A stretch of 64,000 nucleotides of DNA from Chryseobacterium glaciei (GCF_001648155.1 NZ_CP015199.1:3543001-3607000); one strand, 5' to 3'. Counted from the first letter of the stretch, positions 48,865-58,244 are shown. Numbers and translations are program-made. Notes: a model not told the origin generated them from the sequence alone.

Positions 48865-50985
48865 ATGAAACTTTGTATTGCCGAAAAACCCAGTGTTGCC
48901 AGAGATATCGCCAAAGTATTGGGCGCAACTACGCCTAAACAAGGCTATATGGAAGGAAACGGCTATTGTGTGACATGGACGTTCGGACATCTTTGTACCC
49001 TGAAAGAACCTCACGATTACGGTCCTCAGTACAAATCCTGGAATCTCTTTTTACTGCCGATTATTCCAAATAATTTTGGGATCAAATTAATTCCAAACAA
49101 AGGCGTTGAAAATCAGTTTAAAGTGATTGAGAGATTGGTCGAAGAATGTGATGAGGTGATCAATTGTGGGGATGCCGGGCAGGAGGGAGAACTCATTCAG
49201 CGTTGGGTTTTGCAGAAAGCAAAATGCAACAAACCGATTCAGCGTTTATGGATTTCTTCGCTTACCGAAGAGGCGATTAAAGAAGGTTTTCAAAACTTAA
49301 AACCAGCCGAAGATTATAAAAATCTCTATCTCGCAGGAAATGCAAGAGCGATTGGTGATTGGTTATTAGGAATCAACGCGACCCGACTTTTCACCAAAAA
49401 GTTTGGCGGAAATAAAGTGGTACTTTCTATCGGGAGAGTGCAGACGCCGACGTTGGCGATGTTGGTTCAGCGCCAAAAAGAAATCGATGCTTTTAACACC
49501 GAAGAATATTGGGAGCTGAAAACCAAATACCGTGAGGTTATTTTCAACGCAGCGATTGACCGTTTAAAAACATTAGATCGCGCCGAAAAAGGATTGGAAT
49601 ATCTTAAAATTAATCCTTTTGAGATCGTTTCTTTTGAAATTAAAGAAGGAAAAGAAAAAAATCTAAGGCTTTTTGACCTGACCGGACTTCAGGTGGAAGC
49701 CAATAAAAAATATGGTTATTCTGCGGACAGCACTTTAAAATATATTCAAAGTCTTTACGAGAAAAAACATGTGACTTATCCGCGTGTTGATACGACGTAT
49801 CTATCGGAAAGTTTATATCCGAAAATTGAAGGAATTCTTAGAAAAATGCATTTCTATCAGGAACTGATTGCTCCTTTATTAGAAGCGCCAATTCCAAAAT
49901 CGAAAACGGTTTTTGATGATGCAAAAGTAACGGATCACCACGCCATTATTCCAACGGAAGTTCCGCCTTCTCAAAATCTGACGAGGGAAGAAAAATTGGT
50001 TTACGATCTGATTGCAAAACGTTTTATTTCAGTGTTTTACCCTGAATGTAAAATTTCAAATACATTGGTAGAAGGTAAAGTAGGAACTATTCCGTTTAAA
50101 ACAAGTGGAAGACAAATCCTTGAACCGGGATGGAGAGCAGTCTATGCAAAGGATGCCAAAGAAGAACCGACTGATAAAGAAAAAGATAAGGAAGAGGAAC
50201 AAACCATTCCTGAATTCGTTGCAGGAGAAACCGGACCGCATGATCCGATGATTCACCAGGGAAAAACTTCGCCACCAAAGCCTTACACGGAAGCAACGCT
50301 TCTGAGAGCGATGGAAACTGCCGGAAAACAGGTGGAAGATGAAGAACTACGAGAATTATTAAAAAATAACGGTATCGGAAGACCATCAACCCGAGCCAAC
50401 ATCATAGAAACGCTTTTCAAACGTCAGTATATTGAAAAGAAAAGGAAAAATTTGATTGCCACTCAAACCGGAATTCAATTGATCGATACGATTGAAGATG
50501 AATTACTGAAAAGCCCTGAATTAACAGGAGAATGGGAATTAAAACTTCGTAAAATTGAAAGTGGTGAATATGAAGCCAACCAGTTCAAAGAAGAATTGAT
50601 CCAAATGGTGACAGAACTTACCAAAAAAGTGGTGGACGGAAAAGGAAAAGTCATCATGTTGCAGGAAGAAGAAAAAGTAGTTGAAAAGAAGAAGAGAGAA
50701 CCTGCCGTAAAAAAAGAACTTCAGACTTGGGAAGAAACCAAGTGTCCAAAGTGTAAAGAACATAATTTAATCAAAGGAAAAACGGCTGTCGGCTGTTCTG
50801 ATTTTAAAAATTGTGGATTTAAAATCTCTTTCGATATTTTCGGAAAAAAGATTTCGGATAAACAGTTATTGGATTTAGTTTTAAAAGGAAAAACTTCAAA
50901 ACTGAAAGGATTTACAACACATCCGGAAAGTTTGGCGGAAGGAATTTTACTGTTGTCTGATGATTTTCAGGTTCAGCTTAATTAA
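48865..50985 (+). CDS. topB: Type IA DNA topoisomerase III
   Basis: Relaxes and decatenates DNA by single-strand passage. The 706-aa protein begins with the Toprim strand CIAEKPSVARDIAKVLGA. The acidic Toprim motif lies in CGDAGQEGELIQRW near residue 106. The active-site tyrosine is Tyr304 in VTYPRVDTTYLSE, and a late GIGRPSTRANIIETL motif is near 506. The C-terminal end has a four-cysteine zinc motif (CPKC, then CSDFKNC) near 628-652, after a Lys/Glu-rich linker. Length and order fit TopB rather than TopA. It is an ordinary stand-alone gene. Confidence 0.92.
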   Translation: MKLCIAEKPSVARDIAKVLGATTPKQGYMEGNGYCVTWTFGHLCTLKEPHDYGPQYKSWNLFLLPIIPNNFGIKLIPNKGVENQFKVIERLVEECDEVINCGDAGQEGELIQRWVLQKAKCNKPIQRLWISSLTEEAIKEGFQNLKPAEDYKNLYLAGNARAIGDWLLGINATRLFTKKFGGNKVVLSIGRVQTPTLAMLVQRQKEIDAFNTEEYWELKTKYREVIFNAAIDRLKTLDRAEKGLEYLKINPFEIVSFEIKEGKEKNLRLFDLTGLQVEANKKYGYSADSTLKYIQSLYEKKHVTYPRVDTTYLSESLYPKIEGILRKMHFYQELIAPLLEAPIPKSKTVFDDAKVTDHHAIIPTEVPPSQNLTREEKLVYDLIAKRFISVFYPECKISNTLVEGKVGTIPFKTSGRQILEPGWRAVYAKDAKEEPTDKEKDKEEEQTIPEFVAGETGPHDPMIHQGKTSPPKPYTEATLLRAMETAGKQVEDEELRELLKNNGIGRPSTRANIIETLFKRQYIEKKRKNLIATQTGIQLIDTIEDELLKSPELTGEWELKLRKIESGEYEANQFKEELIQMVTELTKKVVDGKGKVIMLQEEEKVVEKKKREPAVKKELQTWEETKCPKCKEHNLIKGKTAVGCSDFKNCGFKISFDIFGKKISDKQLLDLVLKGKTSKLKGFTTHPESLAEGILLLSDDFQVQLN

Positions 50986-51048
50986 GGTTGACACAAATTT
51001 TACAAATATTTTACACAAATAACACGAACATTATTCTCAATAATATAT

Positions 51049-51115
51049 CAATAGGAACGGGCTTTAGCCCGTTTTCGTTTTAAACAATATTCAAATGGCT
51101 TTAGCCAAAACTTAA
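51049..51115 (+). repeat. Dispersed twin-hairpin repeat, family A
   Basis: CAATAGGAACGGGCTTTAGC…followed by ATGGCTTTAGCCAA and AACTTAA, as in the copies at 15411 and 43411. The rest of the 297-bp gap is AT-rich without clear signals. Confidence 0.85.
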
Positions 51116-51282
51116 CTAATCTTAAAAATTTAACTTTTCTTACTATTTTCAAAAAAAATAACCATTAAGTTTTATTAAGTAATTAAGAGCATTAAGTTTA
51201 AACTTCGTTTTTTAAGATTTGCGTCATTCGTGTAAAATATTTGTGCAAATTGTGTTTAAATTTACCATTCAAACAACAATCA

Positions 51283-51705
51283 ATGACACCCGAAAAAAAA
51301 CAACTCATCACCGACAGCTTCAACCGCTCAGAAACCTTAAAATTCTACAAGGCAGAATTACTGGAAGTCGACACCGATTTCATTTCCATGAAAATTCCAA
51401 AAATGGAATTAATGACCAGAAAAGCAGGAATGTTCAACGGCGCAATGATCGCTTCTTTGGTTGATGTTTCTTCAGGATATGCTGCGGTGAGCCATTATGA
51501 ACAAGATTGTTATGTAGTTACGGTTGAGTTAAAAGTGAATTATCTTCGACCTGCAATTGGAGACGCTTTGGTTTCAAAATCCTATGTTGTGAAAGGTGGT
51601 GCAAAAATCAGTGTCATCAGAACAGAAATTTATGTTGTCGATGAAAATGGAGGATCAGAAAGCCATGTGGCAACTTCATTGGTTACAATGATGAAGATAA
51701 AATAA
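51283..51705 (+). CDS. PaaI-type hotdog-fold thioesterase
   Basis: A 140-aa thioesterase that would hydrolyse acyl- or aryl-CoA esters. The hotdog signature is MFNGAMIASLVDVSSGYAAVSHY (near residues 50-72), containing the catalytic Asp/Asn region, followed by VTVELKVNYLRPAIGD, typical of PaaI/YbgC relatives. A longer open frame starts with TTG at 51241, but the ATG at 51283 gives the normal family length. No partner genes indicate the acyl group. Confidence 0.8.
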   Translation: MTPEKKQLITDSFNRSETLKFYKAELLEVDTDFISMKIPKMELMTRKAGMFNGAMIASLVDVSSGYAAVSHYEQDCYVVTVELKVNYLRPAIGDALVSKSYVVKGGAKISVIRTEIYVVDENGGSESHVATSLVTMMKIK

Positions 51706-51838
51706 AAAATAGGGTATAATTTTATAGCATATCATCTCAAAATAAACTTTTAGCATTAAAAAACTCATACCCACACACACTCAAACTCTACGCCCCTCAA
51801 ACCCTACGCCCCTCAAATTCTAATACTCTCAACCAAAA

Positions 51839-52576
51839 TCAGAATGAAAATGCCTGAACAGAAAACTGCAGATAAGCATTATTTCCTACAGGATTCCACA
51901 TTCCCCAAATGCCGACGGGCAGTTTGTAACCTGCAACCATAAATGTTTTAGAGACAATTAAACTCACTTCATTGATGCCATCTTTTTTAGCGAAGAAATT
52001 GCTTTCTTCTCCGGCATGATTTAACGCAAAACCGTAGCCGACTCTTGTGCGGACTTCCAGATTTTCATCAACATTTTTATAAACTGGATATTCTGCAGAA
52101 ACAAAAGATGAATATTTGTTTTCTGTATTTTCTTTATTCCTGTCACGACCGAAAACAACAGTGTTTGCACTTAATGTTAAGGGAACTTTATCACTGATCG
52201 TGTAGTACGATCTTAAATCCCAAAAACGCCCTGTTTCGCTTGCATTATAATTGAAAAACTCTTTGTTGTTATAGGTGGCATCGGGTGAAAAGTTATAGAT
52301 ATCCCAAAGTTCAACCGTTAAATGTTTGTTTTTATAGCCAACATAATTGTTGAACTCTTTGTACGAACCATCAAAATTTCCGCCCGTCCAAAATCCGCCA
52401 TAGAAATTTTTTCCGTCTAAATGAATATCTCCTGTATAAATTAAACCCGAAGAAACTTCAAGTCCTCGCCATAAATGACTGTTTCTAAGTTGCAAAGCTG
52501 AATGTATTTTCTGTCCATAAAGCAGTGAGCTTCCGATGATAATTGAAGAAATTATCAATAATTTAGTTTTGATCAT
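51839..52576 (-). CDS. Exported porin-like outer-membrane protein
   Basis: A 245-aa protein with a signal peptide (residues 1-21, ending LLYGQ) and alternating beta-strand pattern rich in aromatic residues. It ends in Phe, as outer-membrane barrels do (LQFSVQAFSF). Opening SALQLRNSHLWRGLEVSSGLIYTGDI resembles the TorF-type putative porins. It follows the MFS transporter gene by 95 bp on the same strand and may supply outer-membrane passage for the same sugar or polyol. Family call is moderate and no substrate can be read. Confidence 0.6.
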   Translation of the reverse strand: MIKTKLLIISSIIIGSSLLYGQKIHSALQLRNSHLWRGLEVSSGLIYTGDIHLDGKNFYGGFWTGGNFDGSYKEFNNYVGYKNKHLTVELWDIYNFSPDATYNNKEFFNYNASETGRFWDLRSYYTISDKVPLTLSANTVVFGRDRNKENTENKYSSFVSAEYPVYKNVDENLEVRTRVGYGFALNHAGEESNFFAKKDGINEVSLIVSKTFMVAGYKLPVGIWGMWNPVGNNAYLQFSVQAFSF

Positions 52577-52671
52577 GATGCTGTGTTTTTTAGATTTTGG
52601 GTTGTAGCATCCCTACATCCGACAAATAAATGCCGGACAATAGGAATGCGTAAAAACAAAAATGAATATTG

Positions 52672-54018
52672 TTAGTTAATTAAATCTTTCTCTCTGATTT
52701 TTGATCCGAATAATGCGTAAGACAGCATTAATAATTCACAAACTACGGTTAAAATCCAAGTCCATCTCCAAGATCCGAAAGCATCTGCTAATCCACCCTG
52801 AACAAGCGTAAATACAGCTCCTCCAAATACTGCTGAAATAAAAACTCCCGAAGCTTTTGAAGTGTATTTATTCAATCCTTTGATGGAAAGTGTGTAGATA
52901 CAACTCCACATCGATGAATGTAAAAGTCCGATGGCAACCAAGAACCAAAGATTTTGAGTAATCATTGAAATAATCGCTAAGATTGTTGCTAAAATCGTAG
53001 TAACAGCCAATTGAGTTTTTGCTGAAATATGACTCAGAAAACTTGAAACCGATCTTCCAACTAAAAATCCGCCCCAATATAATGTAGAAAGTAAAGCGTG
53101 AATTCCCAAGTCCATTCCGCCAATCATAATGTCTGTTTTTCCGAAGAAAGTAATGGGATGACCGGATTCTGTTAGTTCAAAAGCGTGAAGATTGATATTC
53201 GCACCAATCGCAACTTCAGTTCCAACATAGAAAAATATCGCTACAACTCCGAATGCGAAATGTCTGAACGACCAAATACTTCTTTCCAGTTTTTCACCGC
53301 CAACGGCTCTGGTGTTTTCAATATCAGGAAGATGAAGTCTTTTTGTAATTAAAATAACGGTTAAAATACACGCTATCAATACAGAAAGAGGAAGTAATAA
53401 TTGTTTAATTTCAATACTTTCAATCGAAATTCCGCTGAACATCACAACAGTTACGAAGAATGGGGCAGAAGTAGTTCCGATGGAATTAATTGCTGTTAAA
53501 ATATTCAATCTTTGTACAGGCTGAGTTCCTTTTAACTGATAAGAAGCAGCATAAGGATTCACAACAACCTGAATAACAGCTGCCGAAGTTCCCATTAAAT
53601 AAGATCCCGCAACGAAAATAATGAACCCAAACGGAATAATCGCATCACCAACACTAAATTCCATATTTGGATATTGCGAGCCAAACCATGATGAGAACAG
53701 ATACATAAACAATCCTGAGATCATGAATAAAAGCCCTCTCAAAATGGTGTTTTTATATCCGAAAGCATTCACCCATTTACTTCCTAAGGTTCCGTTTAAT
53801 AAATATCCTAAAAAGAAAAAGAAGGAAATTAAAGTCGTGAAAGTATTTTTCAAACTTCCTGCATGAGAAAGAAATGTGAATTTCAAAGGAGCTTGTAACT
53901 GCTCGTTTACGGTGGTTAAAAAACCGACAATGAAATAGATAAACGTAATAATAGCGAACGGAAATACACTGGTATTCGTCTTTGTATCAAGGGTTTTAAT
54001 ATCTGAATTGACTATCAT
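52672..54018 (-). CDS. Major-facilitator sugar transporter (FucP-like)
   Basis: A 448-aa inner-membrane symporter with twelve predicted helices and segments typical of the FucP/GluP branch of the MFS: FIYFIVGFLTTVNEQLQAPLK near residue 26, VVNPYAASYQL near 149, and GLLHSSMWSCIYTLSIKGLNKYTSKASGVFISAVFGGAV near 355. It is encoded 14 bp downstream of the mannitol-dehydrogenase-family gene, so it probably imports the polyol or sugar acted on by that enzyme. Members of this branch carry fucose, glucose, galactose or polyols, and specificity is not deducible. Confidence 0.82.
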   Translation of the reverse strand: MIVNSDIKTLDTKTNTSVFPFAIITFIYFIVGFLTTVNEQLQAPLKFTFLSHAGSLKNTFTTLISFFFFLGYLLNGTLGSKWVNAFGYKNTILRGLLFMISGLFMYLFSSWFGSQYPNMEFSVGDAIIPFGFIIFVAGSYLMGTSAAVIQVVVNPYAASYQLKGTQPVQRLNILTAINSIGTTSAPFFVTVVMFSGISIESIEIKQLLLPLSVLIACILTVILITKRLHLPDIENTRAVGGEKLERSIWSFRHFAFGVVAIFFYVGTEVAIGANINLHAFELTESGHPITFFGKTDIMIGGMDLGIHALLSTLYWGGFLVGRSVSSFLSHISAKTQLAVTTILATILAIISMITQNLWFLVAIGLLHSSMWSCIYTLSIKGLNKYTSKASGVFISAVFGGAVFTLVQGGLADAFGSWRWTWILTVVCELLMLSYALFGSKIREKDLIN

Positions 54019-54032
54019 AAGTGTTTGTTTTT

Positions 54033-55466
54033 TTATATTATTGATTCTAATACCTGAGTCGTTCCCTGATTTTTAATTTCGCTTACAAATCTTTCATAAA
54101 GCTGAATAAATGAGCCTGATTCTTTCAAATCAACACTTTTAAAAGCAGATAAACTTAAGAAATCGAGAGGGTTGTCGCTTGAAATAAGTTTTTCATCATT
54201 TTCAGTCATCCAAGGTTCGGCAATGTCGTAAGAATGCCCTTTATCATCAACTTTATATTTCAAATACTGTCTGTAAGAAGCGAACAGAAAGGCGACACGA
54301 GTGAGATCTTTATCATCATCAATCATTTTTGTAAGGTTCGGCATAATGTAAACCGGAAACTTTGAGATTCCGTCGAAACACAGTCTGCTCACCTGATCGC
54401 TCACACTATGATTGGCGAATCTTTCAATTAAAGTCTGTTTATATTTTTCCAGATCGGTATTTTCGGGAGCCGGAACGTAAGGTGTGATGTCTGTATCCAT
54501 AAAATCGCGGATAAATTTCACGATACTTTTATCTTCCATGGCTTCATCCACTTTTCTGTAACCTTTTAAAAATGAGGGATAGGAAAGAAGAGTGTGAGAG
54601 GCATTCAGTAAGCTCAATTTCATATTTTCAAAAGCTGTAACGTCTTGGGTAAATTCTACACCAACTTTTTCCCAACTTGGTCTTCCGGCAATAAAATTAT
54701 CTTCGATCACCCATTGTGTAAAATCTTCGCAATACACGGGAGCTTTATCATCAATTCCACTTTTTTTATTTAATCTTATAACATCTTCGGGAGTTGTTGC
54801 AGGCGTAATTCTGTCGACCATACTGTTTGGAAAAGTCACGTTTTCTTTTACCCATTCAGCTAAATTTTTATCCTGAGCTTCAATAAAAGTCGTAAAAGAT
54901 CTTTTTGCCGTATTTCCGTTGTGTTGAAGGTTATCGCACGATAAAATGGTAATACTTCCGTTTCCGTCGGCTTTTCTTTTACGAAGACCTTCCGCTATAA
55001 ATCCGAAAACAGTTGTCGGATTACTTGGGTTTTCCAAATCATGTTTAATTTTTTCATCATTTAAATTAAACTCATTGGTTTCTTTATCTAAATTATAACC
55101 TCCTTCTGTAATCGTTAAAGTGATGATTTTAATAGAAGAGTTTGCAATTTTATCAACAATAGCTTTTGGATCTTCAACGCCCCAGATTAATTCCGTTAAT
55201 GAACCTATTTTGTGAATTTCATCTTTTCCGTCTCTTCCGCAGATGGTCAAAGTATAATCAAGGTTCTGAGATCTTAAATTATTGACAATTTTTTCATCAG
55301 ATGGAAGCAGACAAACTCCACAAATTCCCCAATTTTGTTGGTCTTCATGCTTTAACAATTCATTGGTGTAAAATTGTTGATGCGCTCTGTGAAAATTTCC
55401 AACACCAATGTGCAGAATACCGGATTTTATATTTTTAGAATCGTATTGAAAGGCTTGTATATCCAT
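54033..55466 (-). CDS. Mannitol 2-dehydrogenase family polyol/uronate oxidoreductase
   Basis: NAD(P)-dependent long-chain polyol dehydrogenase of 477 aa. The N-terminal nucleotide-binding domain opens with ILHIGVGNFHRAHQQFY. Conserved ITLTITEGGYNL near residue 113, ILSCDNLQHNGN near 172 and NSMVDRITPATTPED near 213 follow. The C-terminal helical domain contains the catalytic lysine region (SLLNASHTLLSYPSFLKGY near 288). The family includes mannitol, arabinitol and sorbitol dehydrogenases and fructuronate/tagaturonate reductases. With a FucP-like transporter and a LacI regulator, a polyol is favoured, but a uronate linked to pectin use is possible. A -7 box TAAGTTTG lies at 55508-55515, and two operators lie just upstream. 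Confidence 0.8.
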   Translation of the reverse strand: MDIQAFQYDSKNIKSGILHIGVGNFHRAHQQFYTNELLKHEDQQNWGICGVCLLPSDEKIVNNLRSQNLDYTLTICGRDGKDEIHKIGSLTELIWGVEDPKAIVDKIANSSIKIITLTITEGGYNLDKETNEFNLNDEKIKHDLENPSNPTTVFGFIAEGLRKRKADGNGSITILSCDNLQHNGNTAKRSFTTFIEAQDKNLAEWVKENVTFPNSMVDRITPATTPEDVIRLNKKSGIDDKAPVYCEDFTQWVIEDNFIAGRPSWEKVGVEFTQDVTAFENMKLSLLNASHTLLSYPSFLKGYRKVDEAMEDKSIVKFIRDFMDTDITPYVPAPENTDLEKYKQTLIERFANHSVSDQVSRLCFDGISKFPVYIMPNLTKMIDDDKDLTRVAFLFASYRQYLKYKVDDKGHSYDIAEPWMTENDEKLISSDNPLDFLSLSAFKSVDLKESGSFIQLYERFVSEIKNQGTTQVLESII

Positions 55467-55507
55467 GAGAAAAATTTTATATATTTTTTAAATAATAGTC
55501 GATTTCT

Positions 55508-55515
55508 CAAACTTA
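55508..55515 (-). promoter_or_regulatory. -7 box of the mannitol-dehydrogenase-family operon
   Basis: TAAGTTTG on the minus strand fits TAnnTTTG and would start transcription about 35 bp before the start codon. The twin operators lie 45-80 bp further upstream. Confidence 0.5.
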
Positions 55516-55560
55516 TATTAATTTTATTATTGATAATGTTTTTTATTTGAAAATTCTTTA

Positions 55561-55574
55561 TGGGAACGTTCCCA
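55561..55574. promoter_or_regulatory. LacI-type operator 1 (TGGGAACGTTCCCA)
   Basis: A perfect 14-bp palindrome with the central CG pair typical of LacI-family sites, in the gap between the LacI gene and the divergent dehydrogenase gene. Confidence 0.88.
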
Positions 55575-55580
55575 AAAGTT

Positions 55581-55594
55581 TGGGAACGTTCCCA
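55581..55594. promoter_or_regulatory. LacI-type operator 2 (TGGGAACGTTCCCA)
   Basis: Identical to operator 1. The centres are exactly 20 bp apart, about two helical turns, so two repressor dimers could bind the same face. It overlaps the expected -33 region of the lacI-type gene (-7 box TATTTTTG at 55612-55619), implying autoregulation. Confidence 0.88.
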
Positions 55595-55646
55595 TTTGTG
55601 TAATTTTTGTGTATTTTTGATGAAAACAACCTCAAAAAAGCACCTG

Positions 55647-56657
55647 ATGAAACGAATTACCATTAAAGATTTATCCAAATTCCTATCCTTGTCGACTTCT
55701 ACGATATCAAGGGCACTTTTGAATGACAAAAATATCAACCCCGAAACTCAGAAAAGAGTTGTGGAAGCAGCCAAAAAATTAGGGTATAAACCAAACGCGA
55801 CAGCTTTAAGCTTAAAGTATGGTCAGACAAAGAATATTGGGCTTGTAGTTCCTGAAATGATTACGCCTTTTTCATCAAAAGTTCTTCAGGGAATTCAGAA
55901 TATTTTGTATCCGTTAGGATATAGGGTAATTATCACTCAATCGGACGAAAATCCTTTAATTGAAAGGAAAAATCTGCAACTTTTAGAAGAATTTAATGTT
56001 GATGGAATCATTATTAATCTATGCCATGAAACCTACAACGAAGATTTATACAAAGAGATTATGGATAGAGGGATTCCGTTTGTTTTTTTTGACAGAATTC
56101 CGAGTAAAACGCTCGATGTTTCAAAAGTTGTGGTGGATGATAATATTAAAGCGTCTTTGGTAGTTGAACATTTGATAAATACAGGCAGAAAAAGGATTGC
56201 TCACATCATGGGACCTTCAACAATCCGTAATGCGATCGAGAGGGAAATGGGTTACAAACGTATTTTGACTAAACATAATATTTTCGATCCTGAACTGATC
56301 ATAAAAACAGACGGAATGATGTTCGATGCCGGAGAAAATGCTGCGAAACAATTATTAGACAAGAAAATTGAATTCGACAGTATTTTTGCTTTCAGTGATA
56401 CGCTGGCGATCGGAGCGATGAATTACCTTCTTGAACAGGGAATAAAGATTCCGGAACAGGTTGCCGTTGCAAGTTTTTCAGGAACGGAATTAGCAACAAT
56501 TGTGCATCCGAAATTAACAAGTGTGCAGCAACCTTTAGTTAAAATGGGCGAAACTGCAGCGCAATTAATTTTAGAAAAAATAAAAGATATTTCTGCGCCC
56601 AATCAAACAATTGTTATGGATACGGAATTGGTGTACAGAGCCTCAACTTTTCATTAA
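55647..56657 (+). CDS. LacI-family transcription repressor
   Basis: A 336-aa repressor. The N-terminal helix-turn-helix and hinge read ITIKDLSKFLSLSTSTISRALLNDKNINPETQKRV and AAKKLGYKPNATALSL. The effector domain (about 58-336) is the periplasmic-binding fold, with NIGLVVPEMITPFSSKVLQGI and DSIFAFSDTLAIGAMNYL. In-frame ATGs at 55560 and 55620 lie upstream. I chose 55647 because the earlier frame runs through the operators and the predicted transcription start (about 55626) lies beyond both. It should repress the divergent polyol operon through the twin palindromes and itself, released by a sugar or polyol. Confidence 0.9.
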   Translation: MKRITIKDLSKFLSLSTSTISRALLNDKNINPETQKRVVEAAKKLGYKPNATALSLKYGQTKNIGLVVPEMITPFSSKVLQGIQNILYPLGYRVIITQSDENPLIERKNLQLLEEFNVDGIIINLCHETYNEDLYKEIMDRGIPFVFFDRIPSKTLDVSKVVVDDNIKASLVVEHLINTGRKRIAHIMGPSTIRNAIEREMGYKRILTKHNIFDPELIIKTDGMMFDAGENAAKQLLDKKIEFDSIFAFSDTLAIGAMNYLLEQGIKIPEQVAVASFSGTELATIVHPKLTSVQQPLVKMGETAAQLILEKIKDISAPNQTIVMDTELVYRASTFH

Positions 56658-56803
56658 GTTTTTAATATTCAGAAATATATAAATCTGATTTTAATATTTG
56701 ATTTAAAATTTTCTTAAATTGAACTAATTGTTATCGATTTATTTAGCTTAAATGGAATGGCTTTTGCTCGGTAGCACCTATAAACATTAAAAAATCAATT
56801 ACT

Positions 56804-57148
56804 ATGAACTTAATTATTCGACTGTTCGTAACTGCGATAGTTGCGTATCTTTTAACCAAAATCTTACCTGGAGTACATTTTGAAGGTTTCTCAACGGCAA
56901 TTATTTTTGCTATCGTTTTGGGAGTTTTAAACCTTATCGTAAAGCCTGTTTTAAGTCTTTTCGGACTTCCGCTTACAATTATAACTCTAGGATTATTTGC
57001 GTTGGTGATCAATGCGATCATTATTTTGATAGCAGATTATTTCATTGACAGTATGACTGTAGATGGCTTCTGGTGGGCATTTATTTTCAGTATTGCACTT
57101 TCACTAGTTACTTCATTGGCGAATTCTATGTTCTCGGATGGAGATTAA
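56804..57148 (+). CDS. Phage-holin-family-like four-helix membrane protein
   Basis: A 114-aa membrane protein with four hydrophobic helices (about residues 5-22, 28-50, 54-78 and 85-108) and the conserved start LIIRLFVTAIVAYLLTKILPGVHFEGF. It matches the small proteins annotated as phage holin family 4 (mycobacterial four-TM type), widespread in bacterial chromosomes outside prophages. No phage gene is near, so a lysis function is unlikely. Role unknown. It ends at a bidirectional terminator. Confidence 0.75.
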   Translation: MNLIIRLFVTAIVAYLLTKILPGVHFEGFSTAIIFAIVLGVLNLIVKPVLSLFGLPLTIITLGLFALVINAIIILIADYFIDSMTVDGFWWAFIFSIALSLVTSLANSMFSDGD

Positions 57149-57174
57149 AATAAAGCGTTAAATTCATATCAAAT

Positions 57175-57210
57175 AAAAATCCGTCAGCTAAAAAACTGAC
57201 GGATTTTTTT
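57175..57210. terminator. Bidirectional terminator
   Basis: AAAAATCCGTCAG pairs with CTGACGGATTTTT around CTAAAAAA, with T-runs usable on both strands. It serves the converging holin-like and T9SS protein genes. Confidence 0.9.
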
Positions 57211-57214
57211 GTTT

Positions 57215-58075
57215 TTATTTCTTTATAAATTTTAAAAGAGTGACGTTTCCCTGCTGATCTTTTAATTTTATAAAATAATTTCCTGATGTAAGGTGACTGA
57301 TCGATATTTCCTTTGAAGAAAGTTGATTTTTAGAGATCACTTTTCCGGTTACATCAATAATTTCATAGTCTTTAAAATCCTTGTTCGTGTTGATTTTTAA
57401 AACATCAGAAACCGGATTGGGATACACTTTTACCAATGTAATATTCTTTTGAGCTTCATCTGTGTTCAAAAACAGACATGTAGGCGGATTGCTAATTTCC
57501 CCGTTTGTGAAATCATAATATATTGTGCTTCCCGCAGGAATTATGTTGGTACTGATAGCTCCCGGAAGATTTTCCATGATAAAACAATTGGTAAACCTTA
57601 AATTAGCATTTTCATAATAACCTACAGACTTATACCAGCCGTCGCATCCTGTATTCTGCATTTGTGATCCGGGCCAGAAAACATCAACCACTCCTCCGTT
57701 CACAGAATTTGGATTCACCATATCAGTCATTACACAAGCTCCATTTGTCCAGCTGGAAGGTGGTTTAAAATAAATGTTAGAATTTGGAAGAGCTCCGGTA
57801 TAATATTTTTTAGTGAACACAGACGATGTACCTTGCCCGTTCACTAAAAATGCTTTAATTTCCTTATTCTGATTGATCATTACCTGCAAACTATTTACTG
57901 TTGAGCTAGAACTTAATGTAGGAGTTGTCCCATCTGTAGTATAATAGATTGTCCCGTTTCCCGTAACTGTAACTGGATAAGGATTGCTGTAATGTGTACC
58001 TCCAGGGGACATATTTATTTGTGAAAAAAGAAATAATGATGAACAATGTAATGCGATAAGTAGAATTTTTTTCAT
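57215..58075 (-). CDS. Secreted protein with chitobiase-type domain and T9SS sorting signal
   Basis: A 286-aa exported protein. Signal peptide (1-19, SLFLFSQ); a small beta-domain of the chitobiase/hexosaminidase C-terminal type (GTIYYTTDGTTPTLSSSST, about 39-57). The central region contains Cys-bearing loops (GACVMTDMVNPN, NTGCDGWYKS). The C-terminal type IX secretion signal (about 210-286) starts VYPNPVSDVLKINTN and ends GNVTLLKFIKK. T9SS proteins are secreted or attached to the cell surface. No catalytic residues are evident, so a carbohydrate-binding role is as likely as an enzymatic one. It stands alone. Confidence 0.78.
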   Translation of the reverse strand: MKKILLIALHCSSLFLFSQINMSPGGTHYSNPYPVTVTGNGTIYYTTDGTTPTLSSSSTVNSLQVMINQNKEIKAFLVNGQGTSSVFTKKYYTGALPNSNIYFKPPSSWTNGACVMTDMVNPNSVNGGVVDVFWPGSQMQNTGCDGWYKSVGYYENANLRFTNCFIMENLPGAISTNIIPAGSTIYYDFTNGEISNPPTCLFLNTDEAQKNITLVKVYPNPVSDVLKINTNKDFKDYEIIDVTGKVISKNQLSSKEISISHLTSGNYFIKLKDQQGNVTLLKFIKK

Positions 58076-58138
58076 GGTAATTAGTTTAAATAATTAAGTG
58101 TAAAAATAATAAAATATAAATTATAACTGCTTCTTTAA

Positions 58139-58170
58139 TTTGAATTTTAAAACACATTTACATACCTTTG
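58139..58170 (+). promoter_or_regulatory. Bacteroidota-type promoter of the S9 peptidase gene
   Basis: TTTG (58139-58142) and TACCTTTG (58163-58170) are spaced by 20 bp, a near-ideal -33/-7 pair. The start codon is 74 bp downstream. Confidence 0.7.
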
Positions 58171-58244
58171 GAAATCTTTGAATTAAACAAGAATCTATAA
58201 GATCGCTATACGATTTTATAGGTCGTAAAAATGAATATCAATAT

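Noticed and set aside
50096-50389. Minus-strand open frame inside topB
   Set aside because: Antisense shadow of topB, rich in Phe/Leu as expected from the complementary codons.
51740-51835. Short tandem-like CCCTCAAA runs before the porin-like gene's end
   Set aside because: Only two or three imperfect units (CTACGCCCCTCAAA), and a similar phrase occurs near 61030. Treated as ordinary low-complexity intergenic sequence.
55427-55738. Minus-strand frame overlapping the LacI start and the operators
   Set aside because: Overlaps both well-supported divergent genes and the control region, with no domain.
56804-57148. Prophage remnant, suggested by the holin-like protein
   Set aside because: No integrase, structural or lysis genes are near, and this four-helix family is common in chromosomes without phages.
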